DNA from: Filimonas effusa | Lineage (GTDB): Bacteria > Bacteroidota > Bacteroidia > Chitinophagales > Chitinophagaceae | Assembly (NCBI RefSeq): GCF_004118675.1 | Contig: NZ_SDHZ01000002.1 | Span: 1,178,001 to 1,242,000, forward strand | DNA length: 64,000 nucleotides | Direction of reading: 5' to 3' | Notes under the pieces: model-generated | Seen by the model: the letters and a program-made list of their open reading frames with translations, nothing else | The model's database searches: none | Told to the model about the DNA's origin: nothing | Shown here: piece after piece, positions 27,398-36,427 of the stretch | Numbering within the stretch: the first letter of the stretch is position 1 | How the letters are laid out: the number at the start of each line of letters is the position of its first letter | Translations under genes and position numbers: made by a program

Positions 27398-28813
27398 ATG
27401 AAACTGAAACATCTTCTAATATCTACTTTTCCTGTGTGGATGTTCACTGCATCCTGCAACAAGTTCCTGGACGTAAAGCCCAAGACACAGATCGACGGCA
27501 ATGATGTATTCAAAGACGAACAGGGTTATATAGATGCGCTCACCGGCGTGTACCTGAACCTGAACGCCGATAAACTCTATGGCAAGGAGCTGACATTCGG
27601 CTTTGTAGAGGTGATAGGCAAGCAGCATACTACGATCACCGCCACTTCCCAGGAGTATTATTATCCTTCGATATATGATTACCTGAACACTGCATCGCGC
27701 AGTAAAACAGATGGCATCTACGGCGGTATGTACAATGCCATTGCAGAAGACAACAATATCATCAGCCATCTCAATGCCGACGGGCCTACCAAATTTACCG
27801 GTGTCAACTACAGGGTCATCCGCGGCGAGGCTTATGCCTTAAGGGCGTTGATGCATTTTGATCTGCTACGGTTATTTGGTCCTTCGCCTGTTGCTACGGA
27901 TGCAGCAACCGTTAAGGCTATTCCTTATTTCGAACAACTGACGGTATCGGCACCTGCGCGATTAACAACGGCCGATGTACTGAAAAAAGTGATTTCAGAT
28001 CTCAGCAGCGCTGAAGCAGATCTCCAGGATATTGATCCTGTAAGTCCTGCCAGCACTACACCTTCTACCAATTCCGGTTTCCTCAGGAGCAGGGGGCTTA
28101 AGATGAACTACTATGCAGTGAAGGCGTTGCAGGCAAGGGTATATTTATATGCCGGCGATAAAGAGAAAGCCCTGGCGGCCGCAAGGTCAGTGATCAACAG
28201 CAAAGTGTACACATTCGCTCCGAAATCGACTGTAACAGCAGGAAACAGGCTATTTAGCCAGGAGCTGATCTTCTCCATTCCCAAATCGGATATGACCACT
28301 GTTATCACCAACTACTTTACCCCTCCTGCCATTGGCGCGGGAATCGGTAATGTACTTACCAAGTCTGATGCAGAGTATTCGCAGGTTTACGAGTCGTCTA
28401 CCGATATCCGGTATTCGCAGCTTACCGGGTACGACGCCAACACACGTATCAGGTATTCCACCAAGCTTTCACAGACAACGGAAACGGCGAGGATACCCAT
28501 GTTCCGCATGTCGGAGCTATACTATATCGCTGCCGAATGCCTGATGGATTCCAATCCTCAGGATGCTCTCAACTACCTGTCGGCAGTTCGTGTAGCCAGA
28601 GATGTTCCTGCTTTATCAAATACACTGACACCGGCACAGATCAGGACTGAAATATTCAAGGAGTACCAGAAAGAGCTGTACTGCGAGGGACAACTGTTCT
28701 ACTACTACAAACGGCTGAATTCCGCTACGATCAACGGCGCAACTGTTGGCAAAGCGCAATATGTATTACCCTTACCCGATGATGAAACAGAATATGGCAA
28801 CGGTGGTAATTAA
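27398..28813 (+). CDS. SusD/RagB family lipoprotein (unit 3)
   Basis: 471 residues; lipoprotein signal with cysteine at residue 20 (MFTASC), then KFLDVKPKTQIDG, a common mature start of SusD proteins. The helical core contains RGEAYALRALMHFDLLRLFGPSP, and the C-terminal part has RMSELYYIAAECLMD and LNYLSAVRVAR. The usual final E-R-x-x-E-F motif is replaced by EIFKEYQKELYCEGQLFYYYKR. Its stop codon overlaps the ATG of the next gene (TAATG), so translation is probably coupled. Confidence 0.95.
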   Translation: MKLKHLLISTFPVWMFTASCNKFLDVKPKTQIDGNDVFKDEQGYIDALTGVYLNLNADKLYGKELTFGFVEVIGKQHTTITATSQEYYYPSIYDYLNTASRSKTDGIYGGMYNAIAEDNNIISHLNADGPTKFTGVNYRVIRGEAYALRALMHFDLLRLFGPSPVATDAATVKAIPYFEQLTVSAPARLTTADVLKKVISDLSSAEADLQDIDPVSPASTTPSTNSGFLRSRGLKMNYYAVKALQARVYLYAGDKEKALAAARSVINSKVYTFAPKSTVTAGNRLFSQELIFSIPKSDMTTVITNYFTPPAIGAGIGNVLTKSDAEYSQVYESSTDIRYSQLTGYDANTRIRYSTKLSQTTETARIPMFRMSELYYIAAECLMDSNPQDALNYLSAVRVARDVPALSNTLTPAQIRTEIFKEYQKELYCEGQLFYYYKRLNSATINGATVGKAQYVLPLPDDETEYGNGGN

Positions 28814-29592
28814 TGAACACAAAACCAACTAAAATGAAACTGCATTCTATCAAACTATTATACCTGCTGATCGCCGTAATGGGATTGGCTTCCTGTTCAA
28901 AAGAAATCGGCAGCTATAATGATGAGCCAAGAGTTTATTTCTTTGAGCGCGGCAAGGACCTTAATCAAACCCGTATCACATTCCGTTCCTTCAGTTTTCT
29001 TACCTACCCTTCGAATGTGGTAACAGATACTGCGCTGATAAAGGTGAAGATCATGGGCAATACCAGTTCACATAACCGTGTAGTGCGTGGGCGTACCATT
29101 GCTACCGGCACTACTGCCACAGAGGGTGTACACTATGATTTCGTGAATGGCGTAATACCTGCAGACTCCATCTGGGGATATCTGCCGGTGGTGTTACGCA
29201 GGACCAGTGATATACGCACCAAAAGCATAACTCTGAATGTAGGCATCGCCGCCACACAGGATTTTAAACCAGGGGTAGTAGAAGACAGCACATTCACACT
29301 TACCTGGAGCGAGAACGTGGTGAAGCCTTCGAACTGGGATGGCATTATTTCGCTCGGCTATTATTTCGGGACCTATAGTGATGTTAAATGGCGCTTTATT
29401 ATACTCACTACCGGCGTACAAAGTTTTCCGCTGCAACAAAGCGCAAGGGTACCGCCAGCACCGGGAGAATATTCTTCAGCTGCCATGCTGGACATAAACA
29501 GGGTAATGAAAGCAGCGCTGGCGCAATATAACGCCACTCATACTCCGGCTCTGACAGATGAATCCGGCAACCTGGTGACGTTTCCTCTGTAG
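28813..29592 (+). CDS. DUF4843 family lipoprotein (unit 3)
   Basis: 259 residues; lipoprotein signal with cysteine at residue 28 (MGLASC), followed by SKEIGSYNDEPRVYFFE. The GSY-x-D-x-x-R-V-Y-F opening, the TEGVHYDF phrase and the overall length match the DUF4843 family, which is known from position next to SusD genes. Role unknown; probably a surface-exposed accessory or binding lipoprotein. The start overlaps the susD stop (TAATG); an internal ATG at 28834 is possible and would still give a good lipoprotein signal. Confidence 0.88.
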   Translation: MNTKPTKMKLHSIKLLYLLIAVMGLASCSKEIGSYNDEPRVYFFERGKDLNQTRITFRSFSFLTYPSNVVTDTALIKVKIMGNTSSHNRVVRGRTIATGTTATEGVHYDFVNGVIPADSIWGYLPVVLRRTSDIRTKSITLNVGIAATQDFKPGVVEDSTFTLTWSENVVKPSNWDGIISLGYYFGTYSDVKWRFIILTTGVQSFPLQQSARVPPAPGEYSSAAMLDINRVMKAALAQYNATHTPALTDESGNLVTFPL

Positions 29593-29618
29593 TGTATTAT
29601 TCATCATTAACTAGTAAC

Positions 29619-31145
29619 ATGAAAATAGCTTTTAAACATATCATCGCGGGTTTCGCAGGTTTATTGCTGCTGAACGCCTGTAAAAAAGATCTGGGCAATT
29701 ATTCTTATACCAGTGTACCGGTGCCTGTTATAGACACTACAGGCATAGGCGGCGCCAGGTTTGTGGAAAGGTACGGCACGCTGGATATCAATCCAACGAT
29801 CAACTATAAGAATGAAGGTGCGCTTAAATACCAGTGGACGATGCACCAGTTCGTTGCGGGAAGCAGCGGCCCTACGATACCTTCGCGTGTATTATCAACA
29901 AGCCGTCATTTATCGGCCTTAATAACAGAAACGGTAGGCGAGTACCGCCTTGAGCTGCTGGTTACTGATACTGCCAATGCATTAAAAGCGAACATCCTGT
30001 TCACAGTAACCGTTTCAGCAGGTCTTGAATATGGCGTTATGGTGCTTCATGGCACGGCAGATTCTTCTGATATAGATTTCATAGTTACAGCGAATGCTAT
30101 ACCTGTGGCGGGCATTAACCCACGCAGGCTGCGTGGTCTTTATAAAGCTTCCACAGGCACCAAGTTTCCCGGAGCGCCAAGATTTGTAAGCCAGGAGCGC
30201 CGTTCGTTCAGTACTCAAAACTGGATAACACTTGGCAGCGACAAACATCTCTCACGTGTAAGCGGTTCTGATTTCACCTTACTGAGAGCAGACAAGCAAT
30301 ATTTCCGCAGAGCAGACGCAGTGATTGCTCCCGAGGCATTAGGATTCTTAGCCAATTCCTATACAGCGCTCATCAACGACGGCAAACTTCATATTTACAA
30401 CACGACCTATGAGGTAGATGGCTTATTTGGCGGCCCAATTGACGGGGATTATAAACTGGCACCATATGTGGCTTATCAATCGGCATCTTCGGTACTTGCC
30501 GCGGTGTACGACCAAAAATACGGCAGGTTCCTGCGTCCTTCGGGCATGGGTGGTTTTATGGTTGACTTTACCGTTGCCCCGGCGAACACCAATGCGCCTT
30601 TCAATCACAGGCAAATAGGCAAGGATATGCTATTCATGGATCGTGGGTTTAGCGGCAACACACATTCTTTCTTTAAAGACCGTACCGGGAACGGCTATTG
30701 GTTATATATCAGCAATTTCAATAAGACCGATGACGGCACACTTGCTATTGCTGCTTATGATATGACCAACCTGCCGGAAATAGCGTCTGCCAAATACTTC
30801 CAGACAAGTGAACTGGGTTATATAGATTTTTATGCTACTGACCGTAAGGTGTATGCTTATAACTATCAGGGCAGCAATACAGCCACACTGGCCCTTGACA
30901 ACATTCCTTCGGGTGAAACGATCACCTGTATGCGGTTGTTCAAACCCAGGCCCAACTACAACCTGACGACATCTGATGGCGCCGTGCTTTACATTGCCAC
31001 ATGGAATGGCACACAGGGTAAAGTGTATGAATACATGGTGAATGGAAACAGTGGCCAGATCACCACTCCTGCGGCGCAGGTCTTCGAAGGCTTTGATAAA
31101 GTAGCGGATATAAGTGCGAAGGGAAGAGGCAGCGGAACTTATTAA
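29619..31145 (+). CDS. PKD-like family lipoprotein (unit 3)
   Basis: 508 residues from ATG 29619 (MKIAFKHIIAG), lipoprotein cysteine at residue 21 (LLNACKKDL). It opens with GNYSYT and has an Ig/PKD-like beta domain (about 25-140; LKYQWTMHQF, GEYRLELLVTDTAN), then a longer beta-rich part, possibly propeller-like, to the end. This matches the PKD-like (PF16407-type) lipoproteins that usually follow DUF4843 in SusCD operons. The frame extends upstream to a GTG that overlaps the preceding stop codon, but the later ATG gives the better lipoprotein signal. Probable surface accessory or binding protein; ligand unknown. Confidence 0.85.
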   Translation: MKIAFKHIIAGFAGLLLLNACKKDLGNYSYTSVPVPVIDTTGIGGARFVERYGTLDINPTINYKNEGALKYQWTMHQFVAGSSGPTIPSRVLSTSRHLSALITETVGEYRLELLVTDTANALKANILFTVTVSAGLEYGVMVLHGTADSSDIDFIVTANAIPVAGINPRRLRGLYKASTGTKFPGAPRFVSQERRSFSTQNWITLGSDKHLSRVSGSDFTLLRADKQYFRRADAVIAPEALGFLANSYTALINDGKLHIYNTTYEVDGLFGGPIDGDYKLAPYVAYQSASSVLAAVYDQKYGRFLRPSGMGGFMVDFTVAPANTNAPFNHRQIGKDMLFMDRGFSGNTHSFFKDRTGNGYWLYISNFNKTDDGTLAIAAYDMTNLPEIASAKYFQTSELGYIDFYATDRKVYAYNYQGSNTATLALDNIPSGETITCMRLFKPRPNYNLTTSDGAVLYIATWNGTQGKVYEYMVNGNSGQITTPAAQVFEGFDKVADISAKGRGSGTY

Positions 31146-31167
31146 GATAACCTACAGATAAAATTAA

Positions 31168-33147
31168 ATGAGTACAAAAAAATGGATGATCCCGGCATTG
31201 GCTGCTGCATTTACAGCAACCAATGCCAATGCCCAGGGTATTGTAAAGTATACGCCTGCGCGGGTAACGGGTGGAGATTCAGTTTCTATTTATTACAACC
31301 CGGAGAATAGCATTTTAAAAGGACTTGCTCCGGTAACAGGTGTTATATATCTATACCGGAATAATGACTGGGAGGCGCATGATCTTTCTATGCGAATGAC
31401 AGATTCCGGATGGATAGCGCGTTACCTGGTGCCTGTTGGGACTACATTGGTGATCCCGAATTTCAGTGCCAATGGCAAAACAGATAAAGGCGGTGTAACA
31501 ACTTATGCCAGTGTTGCTTTTGACAAGAGCGGGCGCCAGATGCCTATGTCGCTGGCGGCATGGGGTTTCCTGAGAACACCTGTATTAAAAGAGCAGACTC
31601 CGCCGGCAAGGACGGATTCAGCAGTTATTAAACCAGAGGTAAGCCTGTTCTGGATGAATAATGAACTGCGTGATCACCCGGAAAGCAGGCGTAAGATCTT
31701 TTTCAACGCAATGGCCATTCTTCAAAAGGCCAATCCGGGAAAACTGGATAGTATACTGCCTCGTGAGATCAAATTTATCTCCAGTCTTCCGGATGCAACA
31801 GAGCAGGAATTAATGGATATAAGCAAGGCATATCGCCGGTTGATGGGAAAGCCTGCATTGGCTGATTCGATGGATAAGGTGATCATGGCAAAATTCCCCA
31901 ACGGTGTTACTGCGAGGGATAAAGAGATATACAAGATATTCCGGGCAACCCAGCAGGAAAGAGCTGAGCTATGGAACAGTTTTGTACAAAGGTTTCCGCT
32001 GGACTCTTTCAGGAATGTAAATACTGAGGCAGAACAGATGTGGTACGATAAAAACTATCGTGCTGTGGTGTATAGCGAAATGATCAATAAAAATTATGCC
32101 TTCCTGAAAAAAATGATCCCGGCTGCGCCACTTACCAGTCAGACTGAATTTCATCGCCTGCTGGTGATGGGGCCTTATGAGCATGGAGAGGTTACGGCCG
32201 ATTTTATTTTACCTTATTCTAAAATGCTGGTAGAGCATATTGAATACAGGAGCCTGCATAAAGATGGAGCGGAAAGCAGGTTTTACGCGCCATCGCAATG
32301 GGAGCAATTCGTACTGGGGTGTGCAACACCGGCTTTTTTTGGACATGCCAGCCTGCTTCATCAAGTTGGTAAAGACAAGGAGTCGCTGGTTTGGGTGGAA
32401 AAGGTCAAGGGACAACCAGCTGCGCAAAATGCTGCTTTCCAGGGTTTGTATGCTATACTGCTGGAAAACAACGGCAGGCATAGTGATGCCATACAAGTAG
32501 TGGAAAACAGTGTAGCACTTAACAGCGTGACTCCGGAGGCCATTGAACTTCTGAAAAAGGAATATATTAAGAAGAATGGTTCGGACAAAGGATTTGAGGC
32601 TTATTTCAATGGTTTGAAGAATGAAGATAAGCTTAATGAACAACGTGCTCATATACGCCAGCAGATGCTCAACAAAGTTGCTCCTGGCTTTAAGCTGGAG
32701 CAGTTAAAAGGCGGGTTTGCCGACTTGTCTCGTATGAAGGGGCATATTGTAGTGATAGATTTCTGGGCTACCTGGTGCGGGCCTTGTAAAGCTGCATTAC
32801 CTGGTATGCAAATGGCTGTGAACAAATATGCCAAAGATGACAAGGTTGATTTCTTCTTTGTTGCCACGCAGGAAACAAAGCCTGATTATAAGGAGCAGAT
32901 CAAAGCGTTCCTGAAGGCCAATAACTATAACCTAAATGTGCTGTATGATGGCAAAAGCGCTAATGGCCATTTAGACCAGGCTTATAGTAAATATGCCAGC
33001 ACCGTACACTCCAGTGGCATTCCGGCGAAGTTTATCATAGACGGCAAGGGACAGATCCGTTGGTACTCTGCCGGGTATTTTGGAAGTCCGAGTGCATTAG
33101 CCGATGAGATCAGCTATATCATTGAATTATTAAAGAAAGAAGGATAA
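31168..33147 (+). CDS. Large TlpA-like thioredoxin-domain protein (unit 3)
   Basis: 659 residues. Signal peptide (cut near NANAQ, residue 23), an N-terminal Ig-like domain (24-130; GDSVSIYYNPENS), a long helical region that looks TPR-like (about 150-490), and a C-terminal thioredoxin/TlpA domain (about 505-655) with W536-C-G-P-C540 and the SGIPAKFIIDGKGQI cis-proline region. Probable periplasmic thiol-disulfide oxidoreductase with a large scaffolding part that may bind a partner. Its stop overlaps the start of the hydrolase gene (TAATG). It is almost twice the length of usual TlpA proteins. Confidence 0.9.
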   Translation: MSTKKWMIPALAAAFTATNANAQGIVKYTPARVTGGDSVSIYYNPENSILKGLAPVTGVIYLYRNNDWEAHDLSMRMTDSGWIARYLVPVGTTLVIPNFSANGKTDKGGVTTYASVAFDKSGRQMPMSLAAWGFLRTPVLKEQTPPARTDSAVIKPEVSLFWMNNELRDHPESRRKIFFNAMAILQKANPGKLDSILPREIKFISSLPDATEQELMDISKAYRRLMGKPALADSMDKVIMAKFPNGVTARDKEIYKIFRATQQERAELWNSFVQRFPLDSFRNVNTEAEQMWYDKNYRAVVYSEMINKNYAFLKKMIPAAPLTSQTEFHRLLVMGPYEHGEVTADFILPYSKMLVEHIEYRSLHKDGAESRFYAPSQWEQFVLGCATPAFFGHASLLHQVGKDKESLVWVEKVKGQPAAQNAAFQGLYAILLENNGRHSDAIQVVENSVALNSVTPEAIELLKKEYIKKNGSDKGFEAYFNGLKNEDKLNEQRAHIRQQMLNKVAPGFKLEQLKGGFADLSRMKGHIVVIDFWATWCGPCKAALPGMQMAVNKYAKDDKVDFFFVATQETKPDYKEQIKAFLKANNYNLNVLYDGKSANGHLDQAYSKYASTVHSSGIPAKFIIDGKGQIRWYSAGYFGSPSALADEISYIIELLKKEG

Positions 33148-34253
33148 TGAAGTTTTTTTTATCTCTATTCTCATGTGTAATATGGATCATGCCTGACTGT
33201 AAAAGTCAGGCATTCTTTTCTGCTGCCGCTAAGGTGCACGACACTACGGCTTTTAAAGCAGACTCTGTCATATTTACCAGGGACAGCCTGCATTTTGGCG
33301 CCACCATTAGCTGGCCTGCCAACAGGGAGGCCTGTCCGGGTATTGTGTTGGTATCCGGGACGGGGCAGCAAAACAGGGATGGGCTCATGGCAGGGCATCC
33401 GGTTTTCAAAGAGCTGGCTGCATTTCTTAACGGTATTGGGTTTGCGGTTTTAAGAATGGATGACCGTGGTGTTGGGCAAACCAATGGTGTTTATGAAACT
33501 GCCACTACTGCAGATTTTGCAGCTGATGCTTTGGTTGCAGCAGCTTTTCTGAAACATCAGAAGGGTATTACCAAGGTAGGGCTGATGGGGCATAGTGAAG
33601 GAGGTGCGGCTGTTTGCATAGCGGCGGCGCAAAGCAAGGAGCCTGCTTTTATCGTGAGCCTGGCGGGACTAGCTGCGCCTGGACTGGAGGCATTAAAAGC
33701 GCAGAACAGGGCGATAGTAGACGGCACAGCAGGGATATCCGATTCGAAGCGTATGCGATTGAATATGCTTAATGACAGTGTGTTCACTACCATTGCGCAG
33801 CATGTAAGCGATAGTGACAGCGGGATGATACGGGCGGTAAGGGGTACTTATGAGCGCTGGAAACTTAAGGATAATGCTATGCTGAAACCAGACTCCAATG
33901 CTTTCCGGGAGCGGATCTATTTTCCGATAGACCGGTTTTCGATACAGGCGGCGGGGAGGTGGTTCCGCTTTCATATTGCTTATCACCCGGCAGCTTATAT
34001 GCCTGCTATAAAAGTTCCTGTGCTGGCCATCAACGGGGATAAGGATATTATGGTCCCTGCTTCGGTGCATTTGCCTTATTTCCAAAAATATACAGGCAAA
34101 GGTATTCTTACTACCGTGGTTATTTCGCAGATGAATCATTTGTTACAGGAGTGTGTGAGCTGTAAGCCGGATGAATATGCCAAGCCAACGCAGCATCTCC
34201 ATCCTCAACTGTTGGCGGCATTGGGGAACTGGCTGCTTTTGCAAAAACGATAA
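33147..34253 (+). CDS. Exported alpha/beta hydrolase, peptidase or esterase type (unit 3)
   Basis: 368 residues; N-terminal signal peptide (MKFFLSLFSCVIWIMP). The alpha/beta-hydrolase fold is shown by the oxyanion strand IVLVSGTGQQNRDG, the nucleophile elbow G-H-S150-E-G, a probable acid at D298 or D300 in AINGDKDIMVP, and a catalytic histidine at H331 (MNHLL). The GTG-x-Q-x-R-D motif is typical of the hydrolase group that includes YqiA-like and S9-related peptidases and esterases. It is the last gene of unit 3, coupled to the TlpA-like gene by TAATG. It may release or cleave an imported substrate such as an ester or peptide. Substrate class cannot be told from sequence. Confidence 0.88.
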   Translation: MKFFLSLFSCVIWIMPDCKSQAFFSAAAKVHDTTAFKADSVIFTRDSLHFGATISWPANREACPGIVLVSGTGQQNRDGLMAGHPVFKELAAFLNGIGFAVLRMDDRGVGQTNGVYETATTADFAADALVAAAFLKHQKGITKVGLMGHSEGGAAVCIAAAQSKEPAFIVSLAGLAAPGLEALKAQNRAIVDGTAGISDSKRMRLNMLNDSVFTTIAQHVSDSDSGMIRAVRGTYERWKLKDNAMLKPDSNAFRERIYFPIDRFSIQAAGRWFRFHIAYHPAAYMPAIKVPVLAINGDKDIMVPASVHLPYFQKYTGKGILTTVVISQMNHLLQECVSCKPDEYAKPTQHLHPQLLAALGNWLLLQKR

Positions 34254-34284
34254 CTTACCAGTTCGGTCCTTATAATTCATTTTG

Positions 34285-34320
34285 ATAGAGAACTGCTATA
34301 GCGGCAGTTCTCTATTGTTA
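34285..34320 (+). terminator. Intrinsic terminator at the end of unit 3
   Basis: ATAGAGAACTGC (34285-34296) pairs perfectly with GCAGTTCTCTAT (34304-34315) around a 7-base loop, followed by TGTTATTTGTT. It lies 31 bases after the hydrolase stop and separates units 3 and 4. Confidence 0.75.
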
Positions 34321-34447
34321 TTTGTTGTCATATAAGTGAAAAAGCCTGATCACGTGAAAATCAGGAAATGTATTGTAGTTTGCAGATGAAAATCAAAGTG
34401 AAAATATCCTGGTTTCTGATCAAACATATGTTGAGAAAGCTTTATTT

Positions 34448-34996
34448 GTGCGCGTAGCGGATGGTGATGAGACTGCATTCCGGGAGCTCTTCCATTATTA
34501 CAATAAGCAGCTTCTTCCCTTTATAGCCAAACTGGTAACGCCTCCACAGGAGCCTTCCGAAGTATTGCAGGAGGTGTTTTTTAAGATATGGATGTATCGT
34601 GAGCGGCTTAGGAATGTTGAAAATCCGAAGGCATATATCGTAAGGATCGTATCGAACGAGGCGAATAATTACCTGCGCTCCGTAGCCAGGCAAAACCGGC
34701 TGATACTGAAGGCCCAACAACAAAGGGAGCATACGCCCCTGACGCCCGAAGAGGAAATGGCCCTTAAAGAAACAGCCAAACTGGTAGCGAGGGCTATCGA
34801 CCATCTTACACCGGCCTGCAAGCAGGTATACCTGTTGAGCAGGGAACAACATATGTCTATCCCGGAGATTGCCGCTCATCTCCAGCTAAGTGAAAGCACT
34901 GTCAAAAACCAGTTGGTAAAGGCGCTGAAAGATATCCGCAGTTATATAAAACGTAACGGTTTGTCTACTTTCTTCTCTTTCCCCATAATTTTCTAA
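34448..34996 (+). CDS. ECF RNA polymerase sigma factor with unusual start (unit 4)
   Basis: 182 residues from GTG 34448. Region 2 (about 1-70) with SEVLQEVFFKIWMYRER, region 4 (about 105-165) with LTPACKQVYLLSREQHMSIPEIAAHL. The GTG start leaves the first helix of region 2 truncated. In the same frame the 23 codons upstream (34379-34447) read like a normal N-terminus of this family, ending VEKALF just before the GTG, but they contain no ATG, GTG or TTG and are closed by TAG at 34376. An ATG at 34368 exists in another frame. A rare start codon or a small frameshift is therefore possible. It should control the unit 4 susC with the downstream FecR. Confidence 0.85.
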   Translation: MRVADGDETAFRELFHYYNKQLLPFIAKLVTPPQEPSEVLQEVFFKIWMYRERLRNVENPKAYIVRIVSNEANNYLRSVARQNRLILKAQQQREHTPLTPEEEMALKETAKLVARAIDHLTPACKQVYLLSREQHMSIPEIAAHLQLSESTVKNQLVKALKDIRSYIKRNGLSTFFSFPIIF

Positions 34997-35106
34997 ACTT
35001 TTTTTCACGAGACGTAGTCCTTATTTCCAAAACTACTGTCTTGAAATATCCGTACGGTATCATAAGCCCGTATATACTACTATCAGCACAAAAAGAGCCG
35101 TTCTCG

Positions 35107-36297
35107 ATGAAGAATGAGAGAATATATTATTTATTAAATGGATATCTGAACAGTGCGCTTACGCCTCTGGAAACGGAGGAATTGCAACTGTTATTACTTG
35201 AAGACAATACTGCGCTTCAGGTGAAAGAGGGTTTTCCGTCTATAATAGATGGCTATGCGGCAGCAGCTGATTACCGGTCTGAAGAATGGGATCCTATAGC
35301 GGATCACATTCTTAGCGAAAGCAGGGGGATAGTTTTACCGGTTTTACCAACAAGGCCTAAAAGGCGTACCCGTTTGTTGCGGACATGGACATTGATAGCA
35401 GCGGTATTTGTTTGCATGGTTGCGGGGACCTATGTATGGTTACGTTATTCCGGTTCCGGTAGCGGGAACAGGCAGGCGAAACGCCAGCAGCCCCGTTTTC
35501 CGGGTATTACCCCGGGTAAGGAAGGGGCGGTGCTTACGCTGGCCGATGGATCGCAGGTGGTACTTGATAGTGTTGGCAACAGTGTGGTAGCCTCACAACA
35601 AGGGACAGCAGTGGTAATGAAGAACGGGCAGCTATCATATGGAGGTGCTGCAACAGGGGAGCAGGTTTATAACACCGTTACCACGCCCAAGGGACGTCAG
35701 TTCAGATTAAGGTTGGCCGATGGTACGCAGGTATGGTTAAATGCAGCCAGTTCGCTGCATTTTCCGGCGGCCTTTGCCGGTAAAGAGCGGAAAGTGGAGG
35801 TAACGGGTGAAGTATATTTTGAAGTGGCAGACAATGCGTCTATGCCTTTCAGGGTAATGACCAAGGAGCGGGCAGAGATACATGTGCTGGGCACGGCGTT
35901 CAATGTGAATGCTTACGAAGATGAAGCGGCGACAAAGGTGACATTAGTTGGCGGCGCAATACAGGTAAGTAATGGTATGGCTCAAAAGTTATTGCAACCG
36001 GGGCAGCAGGCTACACTTGCAGAAGGGAAAACAGTGGTAACGGAGGTAGACGTTGAGAAAGTAGTGGCCTGGAAGAACGGCGTGTTCTCGTTTGGCAAGG
36101 AGGTAAGCCTGGAAGATGTTATGCGCCAGGTTGCACGCTGGTATGATATAGAAGTAAAATATGAGGGCAATATCAACCGCCGGCAGTTCGGCGGAAAAAT
36201 AAACAGGGCCGCAGACATAGAAAAAGTCCTGGAAGTTTTAGAAGAAAGCGGTATTCGATACCGGATCAACGGAAGAGAGATCACTATCATGCCTTAG
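35107..36297 (+). CDS. FecR family anti-sigma factor (unit 4)
   Basis: 396 residues from ATG 35107 (MKNERIYYLLNGYL), chosen over an upstream TTG at 35041 because the 22 extra residues do not resemble the family. Sigma-binding part (1-90), one membrane segment (about 92-113, LIAAVFVCMVAGTYVWL), FecR domain (about 190-285; TTPKGRQFRLRLADGTQVWLN and GEVYFEVAD) and DUF4974-type C-terminal domain ending YRINGREITIMP. It lies between the sigma gene (110 bases) and susC (130 bases), in the usual order. Confidence 0.94.
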   Translation: MKNERIYYLLNGYLNSALTPLETEELQLLLLEDNTALQVKEGFPSIIDGYAAAADYRSEEWDPIADHILSESRGIVLPVLPTRPKRRTRLLRTWTLIAAVFVCMVAGTYVWLRYSGSGSGNRQAKRQQPRFPGITPGKEGAVLTLADGSQVVLDSVGNSVVASQQGTAVVMKNGQLSYGGAATGEQVYNTVTTPKGRQFRLRLADGTQVWLNAASSLHFPAAFAGKERKVEVTGEVYFEVADNASMPFRVMTKERAEIHVLGTAFNVNAYEDEAATKVTLVGGAIQVSNGMAQKLLQPGQQATLAEGKTVVTEVDVEKVVAWKNGVFSFGKEVSLEDVMRQVARWYDIEVKYEGNINRRQFGGKINRAADIEKVLEVLEESGIRYRINGREITIMP

Positions 36298-36321
36298 GGC
36301 AAACGAACTGGTTAGTCCTGA

Positions 36322-36427
36322 AATAAAAACCGGGCAGTGTTGCAGCACCACCCGGCGAAGATGTTCGATTAACCATATAAACTGGTCTGGCAAGACTGCT
36401 TATTCATTAACCAAACTAAACAAAGTT
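36322..36427 (+). promoter_or_regulatory. Shared susC leader element, copy 4
   Basis: In the FecR-susC spacer: AATAAAAA, a GC-rich hairpin starting CCGGG and ending CCCGG (36330-36355, with a 2x2 internal loop), then CGAAGATG, and TTCATTAACCAAACTAAACAAAGTT right before the susC ATG at 36428 (written here as two motifs: TTCATTAACCAAAC at 36403 and ACAAAGTT at 36420). It shares the A-tract, hairpin, GAAGAT and TTAACCAAA features with copies 1 and 2. Confidence 0.5.
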
